Source: Eubacteriales bacterium
GTDB lineage: Bacteria; Bacillota_A; Clostridia; Christensenellales; Aristaeellaceae
Length of the DNA: 14,426 nt
NCBI GenBank assembly: GCA_029974855.1
Contig: JARKQO010000539.1
Location: 1 to 14,426, forward strand
Direction: 5' to 3'
Under the pieces are notes generated by a model. That model was not told the origin of the DNA. It searched no databases and saw only the letters and a program-made list of their open reading frames with translations. Both the position numbers and the translations under genes were made by a program. Every line of letters begins with the position of its first letter. Position 1 is the stretch's first letter. Below, piece by piece: positions 1 to 6,223 of the stretch.

Positions 1-500
1 TCCATGGCCTGGTACTGCTCCCGGCTCATCCCCATCATTTTGGCGTTGCTGGCGGCCACAGCCTCCTCGCCGTATTTCTTCCGAATCTCCTGGCCGTATT
101 TTTCCTCGTTGTCCCGGATCAGCTTCTCCTTGAAGCCTTCAAATTTCTCCGCGTCTGTCATGGGCCTTCCTCCTCTTTCCTGCTCCAGGGTTCTTTGCAC
201 CGTCTCAATCAGGCGGGCGGTCTGGGCCTGGCGCTCCAGCAACGCCTCCAGGTGTGCCTCAAGGGCGGCCAGGGGCTCAAAATCCTTGCTGTCCAGGGTC
301 CTTCCGATCTCCTCCAGCCCCATGCCCAGCTCCCGGTAGAACAGAATCTGCTGCAGGCGGCCCACCTGGGCCTCCCCGTAGATCCGGTAACCGGAGGAGT
401 TGATCCTGGCGGGCCGCAGCAGCCCGCTTTGGTCATAGAACCGAAGGGTCCTGGGGCTGATCCCCGCCAGCCGGGCCAGCTTTTGCACCGTGTACTCCAT
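1..500 (-). CDS. TipA-like MerR-family transcriptional regulator (3' end outside window)
   Basis: Partial gene: 166 complete codons are present and the C-terminus lies beyond base 1. It is a MerR-type DNA-binding activator with a ligand-sensing C-terminal domain. Residues 1-70 are the winged-helix MerR domain (MEYTVQKLARLAGISPRTLR, then a GYRIYG wing motif). Residues about 75-110 form a charged dimerisation helix. From residue 114 the text (MTDAEKFEGFKEKL, then EEKYGQEIRKKYG) matches the start of the TipAS antibiotic-recognition domain. The start at 500 is chosen because AGGAGG at 508-513 lies 7 nt upstream; the in-frame ATG at 506 has no room for a ribosome site. In the TipA family the C-terminal domain binds thiopeptide-like or other drugs and the full-length protein activates its own promoter. 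The family call is firm; the inducer is unknown. Confidence 0.9.
   Translation of the reverse strand, partial: MEYTVQKLARLAGISPRTLRFYDQSGLLRPARINSSGYRIYGEAQVGRLQQILFYRELGMGLEEIGRTLDSKDFEPLAALEAHLEALLERQAQTARLIETVQRTLEQERGGRPMTDAEKFEGFKEKLIRDNEEKYGQEIRKKYGEEAVAASNAKMMGMSREQYQAM
159..174 (-). promoter_or_regulatory. Internal ribosome binding site and in-frame ATG before the TipAS domain
   Basis: Inside the MerR gene, minus-strand AGGAGG (169-174) is followed after 7 nt by an ATG at 161-159, in the same frame as the full protein (Met114). The motif and spacing match those of the gene's own start. The codon is the first residue of the predicted TipAS domain. In Streptomyces lividans, tipA is known to yield both full-length TipAL and a short TipAS from an internal in-frame start. 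By analogy this could be a second start; that it is used here is inferred. Confidence 0.55.
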
Positions 501-522
501 CCCCATCCCTCCTGACAGAAGC

Positions 523-553
523 ATCATAAACCATGACGTAACGTCAATGTCAA
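523..553 (-). promoter_or_regulatory. MerR-type promoter with 19-bp spacer and central dyad operator
   Basis: On the minus strand, -35 TTGACA (548-553) and -10 TATGAT (523-528) are separated by 19 bp, which is too long for ordinary sigma-A promoters but standard for MerR-activated ones. The spacer holds a perfect inverted repeat TGACGT-T-ACGTCA (534-546). The expected transcript start is near 516, giving a very short leader that opens almost directly into AGGAGG at 508-513. The arrangement implies that the MerR/TipA-like protein activates its own gene. Confidence 0.85.
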
Positions 554-663
554 CCGTCTTTTCAAAAGAAATTTTTCCCAGCCGCCGGGACCCAAAGAAA
601 GAAACCCTCCCTTATCCCGGGAAGGCTTCCTTCCTTGTCCACAGGGTCCCTGACCGGCCCCTC

Positions 664-1623
664 TCATTCCATGGCGATGATGAACTCCTCGAAGAACTCG
701 GGGCAGCTCCAGGTGCCGCAGGCGCTCACCGTGTCGTCCCCCACCATCAGCTGCAAGCTGAGGCCGTTCTTCATCTCAATCAGCAAAGACTGGGCTCCCC
801 CGGAGGAGAGGCTGGCGCTTTGGTAGCTGGCGTTGTCCAGCAAGGTCTTCATGAGCTCCCGGGCCTTCTGGGCGTCGTCGATTACGCCCACGTCGCTGAG
901 CTCCAGGGAAACCACCTGGTCGGCGGAGCAAAGGGTATCCCCCAGGCCCTCGCTGCCAATGATGGCGGTGCCCGCAAAGCTGACCCGCTGGAACACCCGC
1001 AAAACGCCCTCCACCTGGGCCGCCGCCATGGCGCCCTTCATGCCCTTCACCGTGTAAATGGCCTCTCCCTGGGAAACCACGTTGCTCACCACGCCGCCGG
1101 TGCTGAGGGCCGGCTCCAAGGTGTACTCCGTCACCTGGCCCAGGCTGTCCCCCAGCAGGTTCTGACCGATGGAGGCGGGGCTTTGGAGCATCCGGTAGGT
1201 GGCCCCGCTGATCCGCACCAAAGGAAAGTTGCTGCCCTGGCCCTTGGCAAAGAGGTTCCGGTAGGCGGGGGCTTCCTTTTCGGCCCCCAAGGAGATACTG
1301 CCCGGATTCACATCCAGCAGCGCCCGCTCCGCAGCCGTCAGGATCGCTCCCTGGGTTCCGTTTCCGGCGGTCTGGCTATCCAGCAGCTCCGCCGAGGGGG
1401 ACGGCGACAGGGGCAAAAGCTCCTCCCCGCTCTGGCTAAAGATGCCCACGGCCAAAAGCAGCGCGGCGCAAACAGCCAGCGCGGGCCGCCATGCGTGCCT
1501 CAGCCCCCTGGGTTCCTTTTTTCTGGCAGCCGCCAGCTTGATCTCCCCAAGCATTTTGGGGGTCGCCCGCAAGCCACCCAACTGCCGGTTGGCAATGTCC
1601 TGTAATCGTTCGATGTGGCTCAT
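664..1623 (-). CDS. Membrane-anchored putative anti-sigma factor
   Basis: The product has 319 residues. A basic cytoplasmic N-terminus (1-46) is followed by one hydrophobic helix (about 47-62, within ALAVCAALLLAVGIF) and a roughly 255-residue outer region. This is the usual layout of anti-sigma factors that hold an ECF sigma factor at the membrane. The start overlaps the sigma-factor stop as ATGA (1620-1623), indicating translational coupling; minus-strand AAGGAGG lies about 8 nt upstream. I see no zinc-binding HxxxCxxC motif in the N-terminus, so it is not a classic ZAS-type anti-sigma. The outer domain resembles no family I can name; it ends with a pair of cysteines (ACGTWSC) that could form a disulphide outside the membrane. 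The function is inferred from position and topology, not from a recognised domain. Confidence 0.72.
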   Translation of the reverse strand: MSHIERLQDIANRQLGGLRATPKMLGEIKLAAARKKEPRGLRHAWRPALAVCAALLLAVGIFSQSGEELLPLSPSPSAELLDSQTAGNGTQGAILTAAERALLDVNPGSISLGAEKEAPAYRNLFAKGQGSNFPLVRISGATYRMLQSPASIGQNLLGDSLGQVTEYTLEPALSTGGVVSNVVSQGEAIYTVKGMKGAMAAAQVEGVLRVFQRVSFAGTAIIGSEGLGDTLCSADQVVSLELSDVGVIDDAQKARELMKTLLDNASYQSASLSSGGAQSLLIEMKNGLSLQLMVGDDTVSACGTWSCPEFFEEFIIAME

Positions 1624-2105
1624 GGCTGGGGTCCTCCTTGTAATATGGTTTCCAACTTCTTCCTGCCCCGGGACAGCCGGCTGGAAATGGTGCCCTCGGG
1701 CAGGTCCATCATGGCGGCGATTTCGCTGATGCCATAGCCCTGGTAGTAATGGAGCAAAATGACCTCCCGGAAGTCTGTGGGAAGCTGATGGATGGCGGTC
1801 ATCATGGCCTCCTCCTCATCCCTGCGCTGGGTTTCGTCCGGGGCGGGAATGAGCTCGAAGGTCGGGCTGCCCAGCACCACGCGCTTGATCCACGCGCCGC
1901 GCCAGAGATCCCGACACCGGTTTAACGCAACCTTCAGCAGCCAGGCCTTTTCCCGCCCGGGGGACAGCTCCGGCGCGTTGGTCAAGAGCCGCACAAAGAC
2001 ATCCTGGCACACATCCTCCGCTTTTTGCCTGTCGCCCAAGTAAAAATAGCTTACGCGCAGAACGTCGGTCGCGTATTTCTCGTACAGGTCCTCGAAATAC
2101 GTCAT
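1620..2105 (-). CDS. ECF-type RNA polymerase sigma factor
   Basis: The product has 161 residues, the normal size for an extracytoplasmic-function sigma factor of the SigW/RpoE type. Region 2 covers residues 5-70, including YFYLGDRQKAEDVCQDVFVRL-like text at about 20-40 (core binding and -10 recognition). Region 4 covers about 107-152 (LPTDFREVILLHYYQGYG, then ISEIAAMMDLPEGTISSRLS), the helix-turn-helix that reads the -35. The start at 2105 is favoured because GGAGG at 2113-2117 sits 7 nt upstream; the frame stays open upstream to 2252, but that extension is unlike a sigma factor and has no good ribosome site. It is coupled by a 4-base overlap to the membrane protein gene downstream, its likely inhibitor. 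The signal and regulon cannot be read from the sequence. Confidence 0.92.
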   Translation of the reverse strand: MTYFEDLYEKYATDVLRVSYFYLGDRQKAEDVCQDVFVRLLTNAPELSPGREKAWLLKVALNRCRDLWRGAWIKRVVLGSPTFELIPAPDETQRRDEEEAMMTAIHQLPTDFREVILLHYYQGYGISEIAAMMDLPEGTISSRLSRGRKKLETILQGGPQP

Positions 2106-2180
2106 GTCCGAGCCTCCGTTTTCACCCGGCTCTCGTGAACCGGGCGCACTGTGCTCACTCATCCAACGAACCGCCCTTCC

Positions 2181-2217
2181 TGTTTCTTGCAGAACCCGCC
2201 GAAACATTTTGCAAAAT
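2181..2217. repeat. Nested dyads in the leader of the sigma-factor gene
   Basis: There are two symmetric elements side by side. An inverted repeat has arms TGTTTC (2181-2186) and GAAACA (2201-2206), with centres 20 bp apart. A perfect 12-bp palindrome, ATTTTGCAAAAT, occupies 2206-2217. The stretch is clearly richer in A and T than its surroundings. It lies between the candidate promoter and the sigma-factor start, so it may be an operator or RNA structure. No known regulator is assigned. Confidence 0.4.
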
Positions 2218-2252
2218 TTGCATGCCCGGAGGATGCTGCCGGACGACTGCAC

Positions 2253-2272
2253 GGGGGAGCCCCTGGTCCCCC
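2253..2272. repeat. Small hairpin in the sigma-factor leader
   Basis: GGGGGA (2253-2258) and TCCCCC (2267-2272) form a 6-bp stem with an 8-nt loop. No T-tract follows on either strand, so it is not a typical intrinsic terminator. It lies within the predicted leader of the sigma-factor transcript. Confidence 0.35.
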
Positions 2273-2289
2273 TTTACTATGGATTGCTT

Positions 2290-2319
2290 ATTGTACCATC
2301 CCCCCGGTCCATTATGCAA
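2290..2319 (-). promoter_or_regulatory. Candidate housekeeping promoter for the sigma/anti-sigma operon
   Basis: On the minus strand TTGCAT (2314-2319) and TACAAT (2290-2295) are separated by 18 bp. This would give a leader of about 180 nt before the sigma-factor start at 2105. I did not find a clean ECF-type autoregulatory promoter (GAAAC, 16-17 bp, CGT) in the same gap. Moderate support: the spacing and -10 are good, but nothing independent confirms it. Confidence 0.5.
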
Positions 2320-2381
2320 ATGAAACCGCTTCGGAAAAGCCTGTTCTTGGGAATTTCAGGAAAACCGGCAAACCCAACTCC

Positions 2382-3191
2382 CTAGACCAGCAAATCCTTT
2401 GTTCGATACCGCAGCCACCCGGCCCCTGTGCCGCACACCATCACCCCAAGGCCCACCAGCCACTCCTGCCAGAGAATCCCCTCCTTCAGCAGCTTTGTGC
2501 TCTTGATCCAATCCATGGGGGAGAACCAGATCAGAAAGCCCAGGCCGCTGGTGGTGACGGACATCACCCCCAAAATAAAGGTGCCGAATACGATGGCCAT
2601 GGTGATCCCTCCCGTGGCCTTGCCCCTGGTGATCCAGGCGGATACCAGCAGGCCCACCGCCGAAAACACAAGCCCTACGAAGAACACGGCGCCAAAGAGG
2701 ATGGCCGATTCCTTCACCGCCTCCCCCAGGGAAAAATCGCTGAACAGCAGGTATCCCGCCACCGTGACGATCATCCAGGCCAGCGTCATGGCCAAGAACA
2801 AAACCACATGGGCCAAGGCCTTTTGCCAAAAAATCTCACCCCGGCACACGGGCTTGGCGCAGAGGTATTCAATGGTGCCGCTGGTTTCTTCCTTGATCAG
2901 CAGCTCCACCGCCCGCTGGGTGATGATCACCATCACCGCCAGCGTGATAAACTGGAGCGCATAGCCAAAATAATGGGTGATGACGGTAAAATCCGGCATT
3001 TGGGCCAGGCCCAGGGCCGCCAGCAGCGCGGGATCGATGCCCTCCAGCTTGGCGTTGGCCAAGGCCTGCATGGCCTCGGTCTGCATGGCCGGGAAGAAGG
3101 CCAGCATGGCGAAGATCACGGCGCCGATGGATAGGGTGCCCACCAAAGCGCTTTTGCGCAGCGTTCGCAGCTCCAGAAAAAAGACGTTCAT
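2382..3191 (-). CDS. ABC-2 family transporter permease
   Basis: The product is a 269-residue integral membrane protein with about six hydrophobic segments (roughly 17-35, 73-91, 126-150, 163-187, 196-216 and 241-262). After the second segment it carries the motif KEETSGTIEYLCAKPV (100-115), which is typical of ABC-2 permeases. It is the membrane half of the transporter whose ATPase is the preceding gene. The start at 3191 overlaps the ATPase stop as ATGA (3188-3191), with minus-strand GGGGAGG 10 nt upstream. The frame stays open further upstream inside the ATPase gene, but that part is Gly/Arg-rich shadow sequence. The substrate is unknown; ABC-2 pairs under LytTR control often export peptides or drugs, but that is a family generalisation. 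Confidence 0.9.
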   Translation of the reverse strand: MNVFFLELRTLRKSALVGTLSIGAVIFAMLAFFPAMQTEAMQALANAKLEGIDPALLAALGLAQMPDFTVITHYFGYALQFITLAVMVIITQRAVELLIKEETSGTIEYLCAKPVCRGEIFWQKALAHVVLFLAMTLAWMIVTVAGYLLFSDFSLGEAVKESAILFGAVFFVGLVFSAVGLLVSAWITRGKATGGITMAIVFGTFILGVMSVTTSGLGFLIWFSPMDWIKSTKLLKEGILWQEWLVGLGVMVCGTGAGWLRYRTKDLLV

Positions 3192-4060
3192 CGGTTTTCT
3201 TCCTCCCCGTACAGGCTCCAGAACCGTTCCTCCATGCTCTCGTTTTCCACGGTAAACTCCTCGGGGTTCAGGGCGGTCAGCGCCTCCAGCAGGGCCCGGC
3301 CCTCCAGGGCGGTGCGAAGGACGCGCCTTTGCCCCTCCTCCGCCACCAGCTCCAGCCCGGCGGGAAGCGCTCCGCCCCCTGTGACGGAAACCCGCTTGCG
3401 GGGGGTGGCCGCCGCTTCTTTCAGGTCCGTTACCGCCACGATGCCGCCGTCCTTGATGAAGGCCACGCGGCCGCAATACTCCTGCACCTCCGCCAGGTTG
3501 TGGCTGGACAGCAGCACCGTGGCCCCCCGGGCCGTCCGCTCTTTCAGCTCCGCAAACAGCAGTTTCTGCATCACCGGGTCCAGGCCGTTGGTAGGCTCGT
3601 CCAGAAGGATCACCTTGGGCCCCGGCTGCAAGGCGCATAGAATGGACACCTTCTTCCGGTTGCCGGTGGACAGCTCCTGGAAGCGCTTTTGGAGGTCCAC
3701 TTCAAACAGGCCGCACAGCCGCCGGGTTTCCTCCCCATAATCCCCCCGGTAAAAGGCGGCGTTGCGCCGCAGCAGCTCCCCCACCCTCATGTGGGGATAC
3801 AGTCGCACGTCGCTGGGCACATAGCCGGTGAAGGCCTTGATCCCCTTGCTGTCCCTCACCGTGTCCAGGCCCAGGATGGAGGCGGAGCCGCCGCTGGGGA
3901 AGAGCAGGCCCATCAGCGCCTTCAAGGTGGTGGATTTGCCCGCTCCGTTGGGGCCCACAAAGCCGAAAATCTCCCCTTGATCCACCGAGAAGGTCACGTC
4001 CTTGATCCCCACGTGTTTGCCATAATTTTTCTTCAAATGCTCGATCTGGATCACCGGCAT
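3188..4060 (-). CDS. ABC transporter ATP-binding protein
   Basis: The product is a 290-residue ATPase partnered with the ABC-2 permease. Walker A is GPNGAGKST (36-44), the signature is LSTGNRKKV (130-138, in place of LSGGQ), Walker B is VILLDEP (150-156), the D-loop is NGLD (158-161) and the H-loop histidine is H187. All catalytic elements are present, so it should hydrolyse ATP. Residues about 220-290 form an accessory C-terminal domain seen in many drug- and bacteriocin-resistance ABC-2 ATPases. The ribosome site GGGGGAGG (4068-4075) lies 7 nt before the start. The start overlaps the end of the DUF3021 gene by 10 bp, so the operon is tightly coupled. Confidence 0.95.
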   Translation of the reverse strand: MPVIQIEHLKKNYGKHVGIKDVTFSVDQGEIFGFVGPNGAGKSTTLKALMGLLFPSGGSASILGLDTVRDSKGIKAFTGYVPSDVRLYPHMRVGELLRRNAAFYRGDYGEETRRLCGLFEVDLQKRFQELSTGNRKKVSILCALQPGPKVILLDEPTNGLDPVMQKLLFAELKERTARGATVLLSSHNLAEVQEYCGRVAFIKDGGIVAVTDLKEAAATPRKRVSVTGGGALPAGLELVAEEGQRRVLRTALEGRALLEALTALNPEEFTVENESMEERFWSLYGEEENR

Positions 4061-4530
4061 ATGCGTTCCTCCCCCGCTGGTTTTTTTTGAAATCTGCCAA
4101 GCTGACGGTTCAGCACCCGCGTTTCCCTGTGCAGCTCAAGAAAAGAACTCAAGAGCATCGCGGTCATGCCCAGCACCAACAATACGAAGAACAGGATCGG
4201 GCACCATAGGGGAAAGGCGGCAAACCATCCAAAGGCAAGGCTGAACGCCACGGCGATGACCACGCCCGTGAGCACCCATAAAAGGCATCGGACCTTCGTC
4301 AGCTTTTCCTTAGGCGCGATGCCCTGCTGCGCGAACCCGATGAGAAAGCAAGCGCAACCCATCTGTATGGCTGTGAACAGGTTTAATGTCACGGCGGGCC
4401 CTTCGCTGATCAAGCCAAAAAGCAAGTAGACAAAAACGAACAGCACGTAGAAAATACCCATGGTATATTTTGCCCGTGCCACCCATACGTACAGCCGGGC
4501 AAAGCCGGTATCCTCAAATTGGTGATTCAT
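4051..4530 (-). CDS. DUF3021 family four-helix membrane protein
   Basis: The product has 159 residues with four predicted membrane helices (about 21-41, 48-69, 82-101 and 105-128) and a basic cytoplasmic tail. Size, topology and position directly after a LytTR gene match the DUF3021 family. In streptococcal LytTR regulatory systems such as HdrRM and BrsRM, the membrane partner holds its LytTR protein inactive. A similar inhibitory or sensory role is the natural hypothesis here. AGGAGG at 4536-4541 overlaps the stop of the LytTR gene and lies 5 nt before the start, so the two are probably coupled. Hand counts of two 60-base stretches (4141-4200 and 4381-4440) give about 50% and 47% G+C, lower than the right half of the window. 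Confidence 0.8.
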   Translation of the reverse strand: MNHQFEDTGFARLYVWVARAKYTMGIFYVLFVFVYLLFGLISEGPAVTLNLFTAIQMGCACFLIGFAQQGIAPKEKLTKVRCLLWVLTGVVIAVAFSLAFGWFAAFPLWCPILFFVLLVLGMTAMLLSSFLELHRETRVLNRQLGRFQKKPAGEERICR

Positions 4531-4539
4531 CGGCCCCTC

Positions 4540-4980
4540 CTATTCCAGCAGCCCAAGCTTTTCCTTCAAATTTTGCACATAGTGGCGTGAGGCGATCAGC
4601 CGCTCGCCGTTTTTCAGGGTGATCTCGATGCGGCTGTTTGGCAGGCTTTTCAGCGTGCCCACATGGTAGAGGTTCACAAGCTGCGACTTGCCGATGCGGA
4701 TCAGGCCCCTGTCCTCATGCTTCTCCTGTAGCAGGGAAAGGCTCTGGCTGGTCTCCAGCACCATATCCGCCGTATAGAGAAAGGTCTTTCCGTCCACCGC
4801 TTCGGCGTAGCATACATCCGCGGGCTGTATGATGTGGGTTTGGCCCTCCTTGAAAGCGACCAGCTTCGCGCCGCGCTCCCGCAACAGAGCCAGGACTTCC
4901 AGGCATTCGTCGTCCAAGGTTTTGCACCGCAGCACCAGCTCGTTTTCGTCATAATCGCCATGCTCCACAAGGAGTTTCAT
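4540..4980 (-). CDS. LytTR-domain transcriptional regulator
   Basis: The product is a 146-residue stand-alone LytTR DNA-binding protein with no receiver domain. Residues about 43-143 form the LytTR domain, with recognisable parts VCYAEAVDGKTFLYT (57-70), LIRIGKSQLVNLYHV (93-107) and the C-terminal GERLIASRHYVQNLKEKL (126-142). The preceding 40 residues are a short helical extension seen in the LytTR-DUF3021 group. The start at 4980 is chosen over the upstream ATG at 5025 because the -10 at 5004-5009 leaves the upstream codon outside the transcript. AAGGTGG at 4988-4994 serves as a modest ribosome site. It is the first gene of the operon and probably its regulator, including of itself. Confidence 0.9.
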   Translation of the reverse strand: MKLLVEHGDYDENELVLRCKTLDDECLEVLALLRERGAKLVAFKEGQTHIIQPADVCYAEAVDGKTFLYTADMVLETSQSLSLLQEKHEDRGLIRIGKSQLVNLYHVGTLKSLPNSRIEITLKNGERLIASRHYVQNLKEKLGLLE

Positions 4981-5003
4981 CGCCTCACCACCTTGGTTTA
5001 TAT

Positions 5004-5032
5004 AGTATACGGCGTGATGGGCCAAGAAGCAA
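5004..5032 (-). promoter_or_regulatory. Sigma-A-type promoter of the LytTR-DUF3021-ABC operon
   Basis: On the minus strand -35 TTGCTT (5027-5032) and -10 TATACT (5004-5009) have a 17-bp spacer. The predicted start near 4997 leaves a leader of about 16 nt before the LytTR start codon. The imperfect -35 fits a promoter that needs an activator. Confidence 0.75.
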
Positions 5033-5033
5033 C

Positions 5034-5079
5034 CATCCGCACGCCAAGCTGCACATCCCGCAGGCCATTGTGCATCCGC
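5034..5079 (-). promoter_or_regulatory. Three phased direct repeats, candidate LytTR operator
   Basis: On the minus strand GCGGATG occurs at 5073-5079, GCGGGATG at 5054-5061 and GCGGATG at 5034-5040. Successive copies are 19 and 20 bp apart, about two helical turns, and the last ends one base from the -35. Known LytTR proteins bind pairs of short direct repeats about two turns apart, usually just upstream of the -35. The geometry fits activation by the LytTR product of this operon; the exact motif is new to me. Confidence 0.55.
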
Positions 5080-5089
5080 TCAATTTTTC

Positions 5090-5115
5090 CCGCCGCCACG
5101 GCGGATTTTTCTTTT
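5090..5115 (+). terminator. Terminator-like hairpin in the divergent intergenic region
   Basis: CCGCC (5090-5094) pairs with GGCGG (5100-5104) around a 5-nt loop and is followed on the plus strand by ATTTTTCTTTTCT. It looks like a short intrinsic terminator for plus-strand transcripts, yet no plus-strand gene lies upstream in the window. It may stop read-through or antisense transcripts, or be incidental. The 5-bp stem is weak. Confidence 0.35.
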
Positions 5116-5126
5116 CTCCATAAATG

Positions 5127-5135
5127 TGCTATACT
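5127..5135 (+). promoter_or_regulatory. Extended -10 promoter for the YesL-like gene
   Basis: The plus strand reads TG-C-TATACT, an extended -10 (TG at 5127-5128, TATACT at 5130-5135). The -35 region is T-rich and poor (TTTTCT at 5107-5112, 17 bp away), which extended -10 promoters tolerate. Transcription should start near 5142, 58 nt before the ATG at 5200. Confidence 0.6.
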
Positions 5136-5199
5136 CAAGGGTGTTCCCTGCCGGCTGGCGTGGGATCAATCCCCCCTGAATTGGATGGAGGCTGCTGCG

Positions 5200-6162
5200 A
5201 TGTTTGGCAAGTTGATGAATAGCTTTTACTACGGGAAGAGCGGCAAGGGCGACTACCGCAAGGAGGACCTGCCCCAGAACCGCTGGGAGCTCTTTTGGGA
5301 AATGTTGAAAATCCGCCTCAGCGGCCTTTGCCATCTGAACCTGATCGATATGATCAGCTGGCTCCCGGCTTTGCTGGTGGCCCTGTCCGCCGTGATGGAC
5401 GGCTACAGCGTCATGGCGGGCTTTATGGAGCGCCAGATGGCGGGGGACCCGGCTGTGGCCACCCTCTCCCTGCCGGAGTATCTGCGGGGCCTTACCATGC
5501 AGACGCTGCTGCTGCTGGTTCCCTGCATCGCCCTCACCGGCCCCTTCACCGCCGGGGTGGCCTATGTGACCCGCAACTGGGCCCGGGACGAGCATGCCTT
5601 TGTATGGTCGGATTTCCGGGACGCGGTGAAGGAAAACTGGAAGCAGGGCCTGGCCATCTCCACCATCACCGGCTTCATGCCTTTGGTGTTCTACGTCTGC
5701 TGGGTGTTCTACGGGGAGATGGCCCAAACCAATGTCTTTTTCATGGTGCCCCAGCTGCTGAGCCTCATGGTGGCCGCCCTGTGGATGTGCGCCCTGCTGT
5801 ACTTTTATCCGTTGATGGTGACCTATAAGCTGCGCTTCCGGGACCTGCTGCGCAACGGCCTGCTGCTGACCGTGGGCCGCCTGCCCATGAGCCTGGGGCT
5901 GAAGCTGCTGTCCTTGGTCCCCGGACTCATCGCCGCCGGGGTGGCCGTGTTCACCCCCTACGTCCAGTGGGCCGTGCTGGGCTTTGGGGCGTACTATCTG
6001 CTCATCGGCTTTTCCCTCAGCCGCTTTGTGGGGGCCAGCTACGCCAACGCGGTGTTTGACAAGTACATCAACCCCAATATCCAGGGGGCCGTGGTGGGCC
6101 GGGGCCTGTACAAGGACGAGGACGAGGAGGGCTCCCAGGAGGAGTTCACGGACCAGCCCTAA
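5200..6162 (+). CDS. YesL-like DUF624 family membrane protein
   Basis: The product has 320 residues. A short cytoplasmic N-terminus leads into about six hydrophobic segments (roughly 51-67, 98-122, 151-171, 179-205, 233-252 and 256-278) and ends in an acidic tail (KDEDEEGSQEEF). The loop GPFTAGVAYVTRNWARDE (114-131), followed by AFVWSDFRDAVKENWKQ, is the conserved core of the DUF624/YesL family. Bacillus members lie in carbohydrate-use loci, but no biochemical activity is established. The start is set by GGAGG at 5187-5191, 8 nt upstream; the frame is open further upstream but crosses the promoter. There are no sugar-use genes beside it, so the local context gives no hint about its role. Confidence 0.85.
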   Translation: MFGKLMNSFYYGKSGKGDYRKEDLPQNRWELFWEMLKIRLSGLCHLNLIDMISWLPALLVALSAVMDGYSVMAGFMERQMAGDPAVATLSLPEYLRGLTMQTLLLLVPCIALTGPFTAGVAYVTRNWARDEHAFVWSDFRDAVKENWKQGLAISTITGFMPLVFYVCWVFYGEMAQTNVFFMVPQLLSLMVAALWMCALLYFYPLMVTYKLRFRDLLRNGLLLTVGRLPMSLGLKLLSLVPGLIAAGVAVFTPYVQWAVLGFGAYYLLIGFSLSRFVGASYANAVFDKYINPNIQGAVVGRGLYKDEDEEGSQEEFTDQP

Positions 6163-6166
6163 GGTT

Positions 6167-6196
6167 GCATGAGGGGCCGGGCTTTCGCGCACCCTA
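6167..6196 (+). promoter_or_regulatory. Candidate forespore (sigma-G-like) promoter before the SASP gene
   Basis: GCATG (6167-6171) and CACCCTA (6190-6196) are separated by 18 bp. This resembles the sigma-G pattern GHATR, 16-18 bp, CATNHTA, with one mismatch in the -10 (C for T). SASP genes are normally sigma-G targets, which makes the match plausible. It is weak on sequence alone. Confidence 0.35.
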
Positions 6197-6223
6197 AGCC
6201 AAAAGGCCAAAGGAGCGAGAACC

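Noticed and set aside
554..663. Possible terminator after the anti-sigma gene (GGAAGG-AAG-CCTTCC and a later T-rich run on the minus strand)
   Set aside because: The 3-nt loop is tight and the T-rich run begins about 14 nt beyond the stem. Too weak to call; nothing else is evident in this gap.
2161..2190. Possible ECF autoregulatory promoter (GAAAC then CGTT on the minus strand) before the sigma-factor gene
   Set aside because: The gap between the two elements is 13 bp rather than about 16, so I do not count it as a promoter.
2106..2252. N-terminal extension of the sigma factor to an ATG at 2252
   Set aside because: The extra 49 residues do not resemble a sigma factor, and GGAGG at the proper distance marks the start at 2105.
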